64,000 bases of DNA, from NCBI RefSeq assembly GCF_026151165.2, contig NZ_CP117849.1, positions 992,001-1,056,000 of the forward strand, written 5' to 3'. The position numbers and the translations under genes are program-made. This document shows, piece after piece, positions 1 through 8,271 of the stretch (within the stretch, counting starts at the first letter, position 1; each line of letters starts with the position of its first letter). Under the pieces are notes generated by a model, which made no database searches, was not told where the DNA came from, and was given only the letters and a program-made list of their open reading frames with translations. Origin of the DNA: Cryobacterium sp. SO2. GTDB taxonomy: Bacteria; Actinomycetota; Actinomycetes; Actinomycetales; Microbacteriaceae.

Positions 1-2
1 TC

Positions 3-326
3 TTCAACCTGTCCCGCTCCGCGCTGCTCATCGCCGCGCTCATCCAGAGCCCTGAGCTCCTGCTCGTGGCCACCGAGGACAAGCTGCACCAGAGCTACCG
101 CTCCGCGGCGATGCCGGAGACCAGCCGACTGATCACGCTGCTGCGCGATCACGGGTTCGCGGCCGTCGTCTCCGGTGCCGGGCCGTCGATCCTGGTGTTG
201 GCCAGCGACCCCGGCCAGCGCCTGGTCGCTGCCGCGCTCGTGGCGGAACACTCCGAGACTCCTTGGCAGTCGCTGATGCTGGCGGTCGATTTCAAGGGCG
301 CCACGGTCATCCGCACCGACGCCTAG
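3..326 (+). CDS. thrB: Homoserine kinase, C-terminal part (truncated by window edge)
   Basis: This is the last 107 codons of a GHMP-family kinase that phosphorylates L-homoserine in threonine biosynthesis in the cytosol. The frame is open from base 3. The visible part includes the late GHMP motif (VVSGAGPSILVL, around 174–209) and the helical stretch before it (LLIAALIQSPELLLVATEDKLHQSYR). The N-terminal ATP-binding motif lies outside the window. Its place directly upstream of rho is the usual actinobacterial order (thrA/hom–thrC–thrB–rho). The gene ends just before a strong hairpin terminator. I am confident of the family. The start cannot be seen. Confidence 0.9.
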   Translation, partial: FNLSRSALLIAALIQSPELLLVATEDKLHQSYRSAAMPETSRLITLLRDHGFAAVVSGAGPSILVLASDPGQRLVAAALVAEHSETPWQSLMLAVDFKGATVIRTDA

Positions 327-343
327 CTCGCGAGCCGTGAGCC

Positions 344-373
344 AGCCCCCTCCCGTTCGGGAGGGGGCTTTTC
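344..373 (+). terminator. Rho-independent terminator after thrB
   Basis: A GC-rich hairpin with arms 344–355 and 358–369 (AGCCCCCTCCCG and its complement) is followed by TTTTCT. It lies 18 bases after the thrB stop. The 13 bases just before it (329–341) match exactly the left end of the 61-bp palindrome at 9663. Confidence 0.85.
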
Positions 374-411
374 TCGTGGGTGGGCGATCATGAAGTGCGG
401 CCCGAACCTGC

Positions 412-417
412 TAGAGT
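412..417 (+). promoter_or_regulatory. Probable -10 element of the rho promoter
   Basis: TAGAGT fits the actinobacterial TANNNT -10 consensus, with TGAAGT about 15 bases upstream as a weak -35. It would give transcription from about base 424 and a leader of nearly 200 bases before rho. Confidence 0.4.
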
Positions 418-559
418 GGTTGCGCACCCGATAGAAACCGCCTCCGCGGATCTGTTCTCTGGTGTATTCCCTGTAACTCACTGCTATTGCGCATTCACGC
501 GTGGCTGTGTGTGTTCATTCCAATCCGCCACTGTGTGGGACTGGATCACCCGCAGCCCA

Positions 560-601
560 CTGGCGCTGCGAAATCTTCTCTGGCCGGCTCGTAAGCGCCA
601 G
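560..601 (+). promoter_or_regulatory. Hairpin in the rho leader next to the ribosome binding site
   Basis: CTGGCGCT at 560–567 pairs perfectly with AGCGCCAG at 594–601 across a 26-base loop. The 3' arm abuts the purine-rich ribosome binding site (601–610, GGGGAAAGGA) of rho. The long leader plus a stem at the Shine–Dalgarno could serve autoregulation, which is known for rho in other bacteria. Any function here is inference. Confidence 0.35.
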
Positions 602-619
602 GGGAAAGGAAAATACTTC

Positions 620-3244
620 GTGACCAACGTCAATCTCCACGCCAACGGTGTGGACATCTCTCGCCTTTCTACCCTTCGTGTCGCCGAGCTTCAGGCTCTC
701 GCGGGCGAACTGGGTATCCAGGGCGCATCCAAACTTCGTAAAGGAGAGCTCGTGGACGCAATCACCGCGAACCAGTCCGGCGCGACCGAGTCGGCCGCAC
801 CTGCCGACGCCCCCGCCGAGGTCGCAGCCGCTGAGGCAGCACCCGTCGAGGCGCCTGCAGAGGCCGTCGTCGAGGCGCCCGTCGAGGCCGCCCCGAAGAA
901 GCGCGTCTCCCGCCGCGTCAGCACCGCCACGTCGGCTCCGGCCGTCGCACACGTCAACGCCGACGGCGACCTGGGCCTCGGCCTGATCCTCCCCGAGGCC
1001 GGCAGCCGTCGCAAGACCACCGCCCCCACCACCTACGCCGGCGCCACCGCCGGTGACATCGTCGCCGACGCCCCCGTGGAGAAGCCTGCCCGTCAGGTCC
1101 GCAAGCGTGCCAGCACCTCCACCATCACCGAGGCCGTCGCCGCCGCACTCGTCGCAGAGGCCGAGGCCGCAGCGGCCAGCGTCGAAGCGCCCGCCGCCAG
1201 CGCGCCCGTCGCCGCCGAGCCGGCCACCGAGGCCCCCGCCGGCAACTCCCGCAACCGTCGTGGTGGCAACACCCGCAACGACAACCGTGGCGAGAACCGC
1301 AACGAAGGCCGCAACGAAAGCCGCAACAACGGTCGCAACGGCGGCAACAACCGCAACGCGGCCGCCACGGCCCGCAACGCGTTCGACGCCCGCAGCATCA
1401 TCGACGCTCAGAACGCCGAAGACGGCTACGAGACCCCCGCCGAGACCGTCGACGCCGCACCGGCAGAGACCACCGTCGACGCCGAGAGCACCGAGTCCCG
1501 CATCCAGCGCCCCGAGGGCGTTGTGCGCGCAGAGCGCTCCGAGCGCGGCGGCCGCCAGCGCAACCAGCGCGGCGCCCGTGCCGAGCAGACCGAGCAGGCA
1601 GAACCGACCGAGCAGGTCGAGGCAGCCGAGCAGGCCGAGCCGACCGAGCAGGCCGACACCACCGGCGCAGAGACCGACCAGTCCGAGCAGTCCGACCAGC
1701 CGCGTCAGGGCCGCAACCGCAACCGCAGCCGCGGCGGCGACCGCAACCAGAACCAGCAGGGCGACCGCGCGCAGCAGTCCACGGATGACCGTGGCGACGA
1801 CCGCCAGGCCAACCAGCGCCAGGCGGGCAACCGCGGCCAGGGCCAGGACCGTCAGCAGCAGGACCGCCAGCAGCAGGATCGTCAGCAGAACGACCGCCAG
1901 CAGGGCGATCGCCAGCAGAGCGACCGCGCCCAGCAGGAGCGCCAGGGCCAGGATCGCAACCAGGGCCTGGACCGCAACTCCGGCCCAGAGGACGAGCTGA
2001 ACGGCCGCAACAACCGCAGCCGTTTCCGTGACCGCAAGCGTCGCGGCGCCACCAGCAACGACGACTTCGAGCCCGAGCTGACCGACGATGACGTGCTCAT
2101 CCCGGTCGCCGGCATCCTCGACGTTCTCGACAACTACGCGTTCGTGCGCACCTCCGGCTACCTGCCCGGCGCCAGCGACGTCTACGTCTCGCTCGGCCAG
2201 GTCAAGAAGTACAACCTGCGCAAGGGTGACGCCGTCGTCGGCTCGATCCGTCAGCCGCACGAGGGTGACCAGAGCGGCCGCCAGAAGTACAACGCGATCG
2301 TCAAGGTCGACTCCATCAACGGCCTGACCGTCGAGGAAGCCGCCACCCGCGTCGAGTTCCAGAAGCTCACCCCGCTCTACCCGCAAGAGCGTCTGCGCCT
2401 CGAGACCGAGCCGGGCAAGCTGACCCAGCGCATCATCGACCTCGTCGCCCCGATCGGCAAGGGCCAGCGCGGCCTGATCGTCGCGCCGCCCAAGGCCGGC
2501 AAGACCATCGTCATGCAGCAGATCGCCAACGCCATCGCCACGAACAACCCCGAGGTCCACCTCATGGTCGTCCTGGTCGACGAGCGTCCGGAAGAGGTCA
2601 CCGACATGCAGCGCACGGTCAAGGGTGAGGTCATCGCCTCCACCTTCGACCGTCCCGCCGAGGACCACACCACGGTCGCCGAGCTCGCCATCGAGCGCGC
2701 CAAGCGCCTCGTCGAGCTGGGCCACGACGTCGTCGTGTTGCTCGACTCGATCACCCGCCTGGGCCGTGCCTACAACCTGACGGCCCCGCCGTCGGGTCGC
2801 ATCCTCTCCGGCGGTGTCGACGCATCCGCGCTGTACCCGCCCAAGCGTTTCTTCGGCGCTGCCCGCAACATCGAGAACGGTGGCTCGCTCACCATCCTCG
2901 CCTCCGCGCTGGTGGAGACCGGGTCCAAGATGGACGAGGTCATCTTCGAGGAGTTCAAGGGCACCGGCAACATGGAGCTGCGCCTGTCGCGCCACCTGGC
3001 CGACAAGCGCATCTTCCCGGCCGTCGACGTCAACGCATCCGGCACCCGCCGCGAAGAAATGCTGATGAGCGCCGATGAGGTCAAGATCACCTGGAAGCTG
3101 CGCCGCGCCCTCGCCGGACTCGAGCAGCAGCAGGCGCTCGAGGTCATCCTGGGCCGGCTGAAGGAGACCTCGTCCAACGTCGAGTTCCTGATGCAGGTTC
3201 AGAAGTCGATGCCGACCCCGAACGGGTCAGACAAGGATCACTGA
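620..3244 (+). CDS. rho: Transcription termination factor Rho with long disordered insertion
   Basis: Rho is a hexameric RNA-dependent ATPase/translocase that ends transcription and silences untranslated RNA. I start it at GTG 620, eight bases after GGGGAAAGGA, giving 874 residues. The frame is open upstream to 380, but that stretch looks like leader RNA. Order of domains: N-terminal Rho_N helical domain (about 1–52, with LRVAELQALAGELGI); about 430 residues of Ala/Glu/Pro-rich then Arg/Asn/Asp/Gln-rich low-complexity sequence; the cold-shock-like RNA-binding domain (GILDVLDNYAFVRTSGYLPG); and the RecA-like ATPase with Walker A PPKAGKT and Walker B VVVLLDSITR. The family core is about 420 residues, so this protein is twice that, as in other actinobacteria. 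The insertion includes eight 15-bp tandem units at 1847–1966. The stop overlaps the prfA start (ATGA). Confidence 0.96.
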   Translation: MTNVNLHANGVDISRLSTLRVAELQALAGELGIQGASKLRKGELVDAITANQSGATESAAPADAPAEVAAAEAAPVEAPAEAVVEAPVEAAPKKRVSRRVSTATSAPAVAHVNADGDLGLGLILPEAGSRRKTTAPTTYAGATAGDIVADAPVEKPARQVRKRASTSTITEAVAAALVAEAEAAAASVEAPAASAPVAAEPATEAPAGNSRNRRGGNTRNDNRGENRNEGRNESRNNGRNGGNNRNAAATARNAFDARSIIDAQNAEDGYETPAETVDAAPAETTVDAESTESRIQRPEGVVRAERSERGGRQRNQRGARAEQTEQAEPTEQVEAAEQAEPTEQADTTGAETDQSEQSDQPRQGRNRNRSRGGDRNQNQQGDRAQQSTDDRGDDRQANQRQAGNRGQGQDRQQQDRQQQDRQQNDRQQGDRQQSDRAQQERQGQDRNQGLDRNSGPEDELNGRNNRSRFRDRKRRGATSNDDFEPELTDDDVLIPVAGILDVLDNYAFVRTSGYLPGASDVYVSLGQVKKYNLRKGDAVVGSIRQPHEGDQSGRQKYNAIVKVDSINGLTVEEAATRVEFQKLTPLYPQERLRLETEPGKLTQRIIDLVAPIGKGQRGLIVAPPKAGKTIVMQQIANAIATNNPEVHLMVVLVDERPEEVTDMQRTVKGEVIASTFDRPAEDHTTVAELAIERAKRLVELGHDVVVLLDSITRLGRAYNLTAPPSGRILSGGVDASALYPPKRFFGAARNIENGGSLTILASALVETGSKMDEVIFEEFKGTGNMELRLSRHLADKRIFPAVDVNASGTRREEMLMSADEVKITWKLRRALAGLEQQQALEVILGRLKETSSNVEFLMQVQKSMPTPNGSDKDH
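1847..1966 (+). repeat. 15-bp tandem repeat inside rho (D-R-Q-Q-x units)
   Basis: Eight consecutive 15-bp units begin at 1847, 1862, 1877, 1892, 1907, 1922, 1937 and 1952. The first five follow GAY-CGY-CAG-CAG-N and encode Asp-Arg-Gln-Gln-X. The last three are more degenerate. Such runs can change copy number by slippage without breaking the frame. Confidence 0.8.
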
Positions 3245-4323
3245 TGTTCGAGTCTGTCCTGACTCTGCAGGCTGAGCACGACGAGCTGCAGTCCCAGTTG
3301 GCGGACCCGGAGTTGCACGCTAACCCCGCCCGTTCCAAGAAGGTTAATCGGCGCTATGCCGAACTCAGTCGCATCATCGCCGCGTGGAACGAGTGGAAAG
3401 AGATTGGCGACAATCTCGAAGCCGCTCGGGAACTCGCCGACGAGGATGAGTCGTTCGCGGAAGAGATTCCGGGACTCGTGGACCAGCTGGAGGCCGCAGC
3501 CGAAAAGCTGCGCCGCCTGCTGATCCCGCGTGACCCGCTGGACGCCCGCGACGTGATCATGGAGATCAAGATGGGGGAGGGCGGTGCGGAATCCGCACTG
3601 TTCGCCGCCGATCTCCTGCGCATGTACCTGCACTACGCGGAGTCCAAGCGCTGGAAAACCGAGATCATCGAGCAGACCACGAGCGACCTCGGCGGCATCA
3701 AGGACATCCAGTTGGCTATCAAGGGCAACTCGGCTGACCCCGCAGAGGGCGTCTGGGCCCACCTCAAGTACGAGGGTGGTGTTCACCGCGTCCAGCGGGT
3801 GCCGGCCACCGAGTCGCAGGGACGCATCCACACCTCGGCGGCGGGCGTTCTCGTCTTCCCCGAGGTCGATGAGCCCGAAGAGGTCGAGCTGCACCCGAAC
3901 GACCTCAAGATCGACGTTTACCGCTCAAGCGGCCCCGGCGGCCAGTCCGTGAACACGACGGACTCCGCCGTGCGGATCACCCACCTTCCCACTGGGATCG
4001 TGGTGGCCATGCAGAACGAGAAGAGCCAGCTGCAGAACAAGGAAGCGGGTATGCGGGTACTCCGCGCCCGCGTCCTCGCCCGGCAGCAGGAAGAGATCGA
4101 CGAGGCCGCCTCGCTGGTGCGCAAGGGCCAGATCCGCACCATGGACCGGTCAGAGCGCATCCGCACGTACAACTTCCCGGAGAACCGGATCGCGGACCAC
4201 CGCACCGGTTACAAGGCGTACAACCTGGACACCGTGATGAACGGCGCCCTGGATGCCGTCATCGACTCGTGCATCACCGCCGACGAGGCCACCCGCCTCG
4301 CCGAGATCGGCGACCACGACTAG
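3244..4323 (+). CDS. prfA: Peptide chain release factor 1
   Basis: RF1 recognises UAA and UAG in the ribosomal A site and triggers peptide release. The 359-residue length matches the family. The GGQ hydrolysis motif is at residues 232–234 (SSGPGGQSVNTTDSA), where PrmC methylates the glutamine. The stop-codon tripeptide PAT in QRVPATESQGRIHTS marks RF1 rather than RF2 (SPF). The ATG overlaps the rho stop, so the two genes are translationally coupled. The gene ends in a strong bidirectional terminator. prmC, normally next to prfA, lies 4 kb downstream here. Confidence 0.97.
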   Translation: MFESVLTLQAEHDELQSQLADPELHANPARSKKVNRRYAELSRIIAAWNEWKEIGDNLEAARELADEDESFAEEIPGLVDQLEAAAEKLRRLLIPRDPLDARDVIMEIKMGEGGAESALFAADLLRMYLHYAESKRWKTEIIEQTTSDLGGIKDIQLAIKGNSADPAEGVWAHLKYEGGVHRVQRVPATESQGRIHTSAAGVLVFPEVDEPEEVELHPNDLKIDVYRSSGPGGQSVNTTDSAVRITHLPTGIVVAMQNEKSQLQNKEAGMRVLRARVLARQQEEIDEAASLVRKGQIRTMDRSERIRTYNFPENRIADHRTGYKAYNLDTVMNGALDAVIDSCITADEATRLAEIGDHD

Positions 4324-4335
4324 CTCCTGATCACC

Positions 4336-4373
4336 AGAAAAGGCGCCCCGGCTCAGGCCGGGGCGCCTTTTCT
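4336..4373. terminator. Strong bidirectional terminator after prfA
   Basis: A perfect 17-bp stem (4336–4352 with 4357–4373) with a TCAG loop has A-tract and T-tract ends, so it can act on both strands. It separates the rho–prfA unit from the following accessory genes. Confidence 0.9.
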
Positions 4374-4381
4374 CGTTCAAC

Positions 4382-4387
4382 TAGGCT
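4382..4387 (+). promoter_or_regulatory. -10 element for a predicted leaderless GNAT gene
   Basis: TAGGCT lies seven bases before ATG 4395. That spacing puts the transcription start at or next to the start codon, and there is no ribosome binding site. Confidence 0.5.
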
Positions 4388-4394
4388 GAGATTC

Positions 4395-4877
4395 ATGCCC
4401 GGGCTCACCTTTGTCACGACCGACCCTGGCGCGCCCGCTGCCGCCGGCCTGCTGCGGGCCTACTACGACGACATCGTCGGTCGGTATTGGGGCCGGGCCG
4501 CGCTGCCCGCCGAGACCGATGCTGCCATGGCGGATGAGCCCAGTGACGACCTTCGGGGCGATACCGGTCTGCTTGTGCTCGGCATCCTGAACGGCACACC
4601 GCTCGCTTGCGGCGGAGTGCGTTTCGTCGGGGCCGGCATCGGCGAACTGACTCGCGTCTACGTTGCCGCCGAAGCGCGGGGAACCGGCGCCGGCGCCGGG
4701 CTTCTGGCCCACCTGGACGGCTTGGCCGTTGCCGCCGGACTCAGCACGCTGCGATTGACGGTGCGCAGCGACCTCGTCGAGGCCCGCCGGCTGTATGCCC
4801 GATGCGGTTACCTCGAGGTGGCCCCATTCAACACCGAACCCTATGCGGAGCACTGGCTCTCGAAGGAGCTGCACTGA
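4395..4877 (+). CDS. GNAT-family N-acetyltransferase
   Basis: A 160-residue acetyl-CoA-dependent acyltransferase of the Gcn5 superfamily. The acetyl-CoA site is visible in IGELTRVYVAAEARGTGAGAGLLAHLD (about residues 81–107), an R/Q-x-x-G-x-G/A variant. The C-terminal ARRLYARCGYLEV is the typical beta-bulge and last-strand signature. The start at ATG 4395 is chosen because TAGGCT sits seven bases upstream and the prfA terminator precedes it. The gene is followed after two bases by a LysE-family exporter, suggesting one transcript. The substrate cannot be told; an amino acid or a small amine is possible. Confidence 0.85.
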   Translation: MPGLTFVTTDPGAPAAAGLLRAYYDDIVGRYWGRAALPAETDAAMADEPSDDLRGDTGLLVLGILNGTPLACGGVRFVGAGIGELTRVYVAAEARGTGAGAGLLAHLDGLAVAAGLSTLRLTVRSDLVEARRLYARCGYLEVAPFNTEPYAEHWLSKELH

Positions 4878-4879
4878 GC

Positions 4880-5521
4880 ATGGTCACACTTCCTGCCGTC
4901 CTGGGCATGGCGCTCGTCGCCCTCGGCATGGTCCTCACGCCGGGGCCGAACATGATCTACCTGGTCTCCCGCAGCATCGGGCAGGGCTGGCGCGCCGGAA
5001 TGGTCTCGCTGGGAGGCACCCTGGTGGGGTTCCTCGTCTACATGACCATGGCCAACGTCGGGCTCGCCGCCGTGTTCCTGCTGGTGCCGTGGCTGTACAC
5101 GGCGGTGAAGATCGCCGGAGCGGCCTACCTGCTCTACCTGGCCTGGAAGACCCTGAAGCCCGGCGGGCTGTCGCTGTTCGAGGCCCGGGATCTGCCGGTC
5201 GATTCCCGGGCGAAGCTGTTCCGGATGGGCCTGGTGACTAACCTGCTCAACCCCAAGGCGGCCATCATGTACCTCGCCCTGATCCCTCAGTTCGTGACAC
5301 CGTCCGCGGGAAACGTGATGCTCCAGGGCTTTATCCTCGGCGGGGTGCAGATCACCGTGAGCATGCTGGTGAACGCCGCGATCGTGCTGGCCGCCGGCGC
5401 CATCGCGGTGTTCCTGCGCAGCCGGCCCACCTGGCTGGTCCTGCAGCGCTGGATCACCGGCACTCTGCTGGGCGCGGTGGGCGTCAAGCTCGCGATCGAC
5501 GCTCCCGCACCCGCGGCCTGA
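4880..5521 (+). CDS. LysE/RhtB-family amino acid exporter
   Basis: A 213-residue inner-membrane protein with about six hydrophobic segments. The N-terminal LTPGPNMIYLVSRSIGQGWRAG is the family signature, and LVTNLLNPKAAIMYLALIPQFV is the second conserved block. Members export lysine, threonine, homoserine, cysteine or related metabolites. ATG 4880 lies two bases after the GNAT stop, so the two are probably co-transcribed. The convergent neighbour (oxygenase) ends at 5526, only four bases away, with no clear terminator between. The substrate is unknown. Nearby cysE/cysK allow a cysteine or O-acetylserine exporter as a guess. Confidence 0.88.
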   Translation: MVTLPAVLGMALVALGMVLTPGPNMIYLVSRSIGQGWRAGMVSLGGTLVGFLVYMTMANVGLAAVFLLVPWLYTAVKIAGAAYLLYLAWKTLKPGGLSLFEARDLPVDSRAKLFRMGLVTNLLNPKAAIMYLALIPQFVTPSAGNVMLQGFILGGVQITVSMLVNAAIVLAAGAIAVFLRSRPTWLVLQRWITGTLLGAVGVKLAIDAPAPAA

Positions 5522-5525
5522 CCTC

Positions 5526-6551
5526 TTACTTGACTAGGTCCGGGTGGTGGATCGCCGCCACGTCGGGGTGCGCGCGCAGACGGCTCTTGAGCACGTTCTC
5601 GCCGTAGGTCGTGAAGATCGGGTTCTCCGGGTCCACCGTGATACCGGGGGCGTGCAGTTCTTCCGGCAGCGTGAGAACCGGGATCGTGGCGTCCAGTGCC
5701 GGGCTGTAGAAGAACGGGATCGAGATCCGGTCGGTGCCGATCAGCGGGGAGATCACCCGGTGCACGGTGGCCTTGAGGTAACCGTCCGTGGCCACCTCGA
5801 GCAGCTCGCCGATGTTCACCACGAACGCGCCGTCCAGCGGGGGAGCGTCGATCCACTCGCCGTCCTTCTCCACCTGCAGGCCGCCCTTGCCGGGCTCGAC
5901 GAACAGCAGGGTGAGCACCCCGGAGTCCTTGTGCGCGCCGACGCCCTGCTTGGGTGTGGGGTCCGACTTGCCGGGGTAGCGCACGATCTTGATCAGGGTC
6001 GACGGCTTCTCGGCGAAGGCTTCATCGAAAACATCCTGCGGGGCGCCGAGCGACAGGGCCCACGCCTGCATCAGGCGGAGGGCAACGTCGTTGAGCTCCT
6101 CACGCCACTGGGTCATGACCTCTTCCAGTGCGGGCAGGTTCTCCGGCCACTGGTTGGGGCCTTCCAGGCGCAGGTAATCGGCGTCGTCCGCGCCGAGCTC
6201 GAGGGCCGGACGCTCCGCGCCGATGTCGATCTGCTCGCGCCAGTCCACCTTGCCCTGGGTGAGCTCGCCGCCGACCCGGGTGTAACCGCGGAAGTGCGGG
6301 CTCTTGAGGTTCTCGATGGCCATCTTGTCGTCCTCGGGGAGGTTGAAGAAGGCCCGCGAGGTGGTCATCACCCGCTCGATCAGCTCGGCAGGCACACCGT
6401 GCCCGGTGAGGTAGAAGAACCCGTATTCGTGGGTGACCTCACGCAGCTCCGCACGGAATGCCTCCGCCTCAGCCGGCCCGGCATTGAGCCTGGACAGGTC
6501 GAGGATCGGGAGGGACAGGGCGGTGTTCGGGGCGGCGGCTGAAGTTGTCAT
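5526..6551 (-). CDS. 2-oxoglutarate/Fe(II)-dependent oxygenase, isopenicillin N synthase-like
   Basis: A 341-residue non-haem iron oxygenase with the N-terminal DIOX_N region (LPILDLSRLNAG; HEYGFFYLTGHGVP) and a C-terminal jelly-roll. The iron triad is visible: H and D in GVGAHKDSG (about residues 205 and 207) and H in TVHRV (about 262). The co-substrate Arg-x-Ser is in TDRISIPFFY. Family members hydroxylate or oxidise small molecules, and this form is common and unassigned in actinobacteria. I use ATG 6551; the frame extends to 6641 but that stretch reads as intergenic. The gene lies downstream of cysE on the same strand, separated by a likely cysE terminator. Confidence 0.88.
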   Translation of the reverse strand: MTTSAAAPNTALSLPILDLSRLNAGPAEAEAFRAELREVTHEYGFFYLTGHGVPAELIERVMTTSRAFFNLPEDDKMAIENLKSPHFRGYTRVGGELTQGKVDWREQIDIGAERPALELGADDADYLRLEGPNQWPENLPALEEVMTQWREELNDVALRLMQAWALSLGAPQDVFDEAFAEKPSTLIKIVRYPGKSDPTPKQGVGAHKDSGVLTLLFVEPGKGGLQVEKDGEWIDAPPLDGAFVVNIGELLEVATDGYLKATVHRVISPLIGTDRISIPFFYSPALDATIPVLTLPEELHAPGITVDPENPIFTTYGENVLKSRLRAHPDVAAIHHPDLVK

Positions 6552-6656
6552 GACAACTATTCTGCCAACAACCGCCTGGAAATCCACCGGTGTTACACCG
6601 GATTGCCGGAGTCGAAGATCCTGCGGATCGGCATCCGCCACGGCGTGCCCCGTCGC

Positions 6657-6679
6657 AGAAAACCCCGGTTGATGGGGGT
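6657..6679 (-). terminator. Probable terminator of the cysK–cysE transcript
   Basis: Read on the minus strand, a short hairpin with arms ACCCC and GGGGT is followed by TTTTC directly after the cysE stop. The stem is short, so efficiency is uncertain. Confidence 0.5.
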
Positions 6680-7257
6680 CAGGAGCCGGATGCGAGCAGG
6701 CTGCGGGCCGTCTTGATGTCGTCGTTGGTGGCCGGCTGGGCTCGGGCGGGGATGCCGAGCAGGATCGACCGAGCGGGGGCGTCCTTCGTGACGACGGCGT
6801 TGGCCCCCACGGTGCTCCACTCGCCGAGCGTGATCGGGCCGAGAATCTTGGCGCCGGCGCCTACGGTCACACAGTCGCGCAGGGTGGGATGCCGCTGTGC
6901 GCCCGGCACGTTCCCGTGTCGGCTCTTCCCGCCGAGGGTGACCCCGTGGTACAGCATCACGTCGTCACCGACCACGGCGGTCTCGCCGATCACGACGCCC
7001 ATGCCGTGGTCGATGAAGAGGCGCCGGCCGATGCTGGCGCCCGGGTGGATCTCCACTCCGGTGAGGAACCTGGCGAACTGGGACAGCAGCCGGGCCGGCA
7101 GGCGCAGGCCTGCCAGCCACAGCTTGTGCGTGATGCGATAGGCCCAAACGGCGTGCACGCCGCTATAGGCGAGCACAACCTCGGCCTTGCTGTGCGCGGC
7201 AGGGTCGTGCCTCTGCGCCATCGCGATGTCCTCGCGAATGCGGGCGAACACTCCCAT
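6679..7257 (-). CDS. cysE: Serine O-acetyltransferase
   Basis: Transfers acetyl from acetyl-CoA to L-serine, giving O-acetylserine for cysteine synthesis. The protein is about 192 residues, the short bacterial form. It shows left-handed beta-helix hexapeptide repeats and the motif GVEIHPGASIGRRLFIDHGMGVVIGETA, with catalytic His in DHGMG, then HGVTLGGKSRHGN. I use ATG 7257 (MGVFARIRED); a GTG at 7266 would add three residues. It follows the cysK stop by only a few bases, so cysK–cysE form one operon, the two halves of the cysteine synthase pathway. Confidence 0.95.
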   Translation of the reverse strand: MGVFARIREDIAMAQRHDPAAHSKAEVVLAYSGVHAVWAYRITHKLWLAGLRLPARLLSQFARFLTGVEIHPGASIGRRLFIDHGMGVVIGETAVVGDDVMLYHGVTLGGKSRHGNVPGAQRHPTLRDCVTVGAGAKILGPITLGEWSTVGANAVVTKDAPARSILLGIPARAQPATNDDIKTARSLLASGS

Positions 7258-7267
7258 GCCGGGCACT

Positions 7268-8203
7268 CTAGACGAGGTCTTCGTAGAGCACGGTGCTGAT
7301 GTACCGTTCCCCGAATCCGGGCACGATCACGACGATGGTCTTGCCGGCGTTCTCGGGCAGCTTGGCCTGCTCGAGGGCGGCCCAAACCGCGGCGCCGCCG
7401 GAGATTCCCGCGAGGATGCCCTCCTGGGTGCCCAGCGCACGGGCGGTGGCGACCGAGTCGGCCAGCGTGACGTCGGTGACCTCGTCGTAGACGTGGGTGT
7501 CGAGAACGGTCGGCACGAAGTTGGCGCCGATGCCCTGGATCTTGTGCGGGCCGGGAGCGCCGCCGTTGAGGATGGGGGAGTCCTTGGGCTCGACACCGAT
7601 CACGCGTACGGAGGGCTTGCGCTCCTTGAGCAGCTGGCCGGCGCCCGTGATGGTTCCGCCGGTGCCGATGCCGGCCACGAGCAGATCGACGGCCCCGTCG
7701 GTGTCGTCCCAGATCTCCACACCCGTTGTGGCCTTGTGAATGGCCGGGTTCGCCGGGTTGTCGAACTGACGGGCCCAGATCGCGCCAGGCGTCGCTTCGA
7801 CGATCTCCTGGGCCTTCTCGACCGCGCCGCGCATGCCGGCGGCACCCGGGGTCAAAACGAGCTCGGCGCCATAGGCCCGCAGAAGGATCTTGCGCTCCTT
7901 GCTCATGGTCTCCGGCATGGCCAGGATCACCTTGTAGCCGCGTGCAGCGCCCACCAGGGCCAGGGCGATGCCCGTGTTGCCGCTGGTGCCCTCGACGATG
8001 GTGCCACCGGGCTGCAGTTCACCGGACGCCTCGGCGGCGTCGACGATGGCGATGCCGATGCGGTCCTTGACGCTGCTGGACGGGTTGTAGAACTCGAGCT
8101 TGGCCAGGACCGTGGCCGTGGAGTCGCCGGGAAGCCGGTTGAGCTTGACCAGCGGGGTTCCGCCCACTGTCTTGGTAATGTCTGAGTAAATCCGTGCGGA
8201 CAT
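7268..8203 (-). CDS. cysK: Cysteine synthase A (O-acetylserine sulfhydrylase)
   Basis: A 311-residue PLP enzyme that makes cysteine from O-acetylserine and sulfide. The PLP lysine is in NPSSSVKDRIG, the substrate loop is TSGNTG, and the phosphate-binding loop is GIGTGGTITG. The start is ATG 8203, preceded by AGGAAAGG at 8211–8218, so this gene has a leader with a real ribosome binding site, unlike many neighbours. It is divergent from prmC over a 76-bp shared promoter region. cysE follows directly. Confidence 0.97.
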   Translation of the reverse strand: MSARIYSDITKTVGGTPLVKLNRLPGDSTATVLAKLEFYNPSSSVKDRIGIAIVDAAEASGELQPGGTIVEGTSGNTGIALALVGAARGYKVILAMPETMSKERKILLRAYGAELVLTPGAAGMRGAVEKAQEIVEATPGAIWARQFDNPANPAIHKATTGVEIWDDTDGAVDLLVAGIGTGGTITGAGQLLKERKPSVRVIGVEPKDSPILNGGAPGPHKIQGIGANFVPTVLDTHVYDEVTDVTLADSVATARALGTQEGILAGISGGAAVWAALEQAKLPENAGKTIVVIVPGFGERYISTVLYEDLV

Positions 8204-8231
8204 CGATAGACCTTTCCTGTGGCTCTCGTTA

Positions 8232-8237
8232 AGCCTA
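8232..8237 (-). promoter_or_regulatory. Probable -10 of the cysK promoter
   Basis: TAGGCT on the minus strand, about 29 bases upstream of ATG 8203, allows a leader of about 22 bases that includes AGGAAAGG. Confidence 0.45.
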
Positions 8238-8265
8238 GAGCCATGACGATACCTAGAGAGTTGCG

Positions 8266-8271
8266 TAAGAT
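8266..8271 (+). promoter_or_regulatory. -10 element for predicted leaderless prmC
   Basis: TAAGAT lies eight bases before GTG 8280, and no Shine–Dalgarno is visible. It is divergent to the cysK promoter. Confidence 0.45.

Noticed and set aside
380..619. Upstream extension of rho
   Set aside because: Frame is open, but there is no ribosome binding site, the -10 at 412 lies inside, and the conserved Rho N-terminus begins at GTG 620.
515..2995. 826-codon minus-strand reading frame opposite rho
   Set aside because: Low-complexity Leu/Val/Gly/Ala sequence with no family motif, fully opposite a certain gene. It reflects GC-rich third positions.
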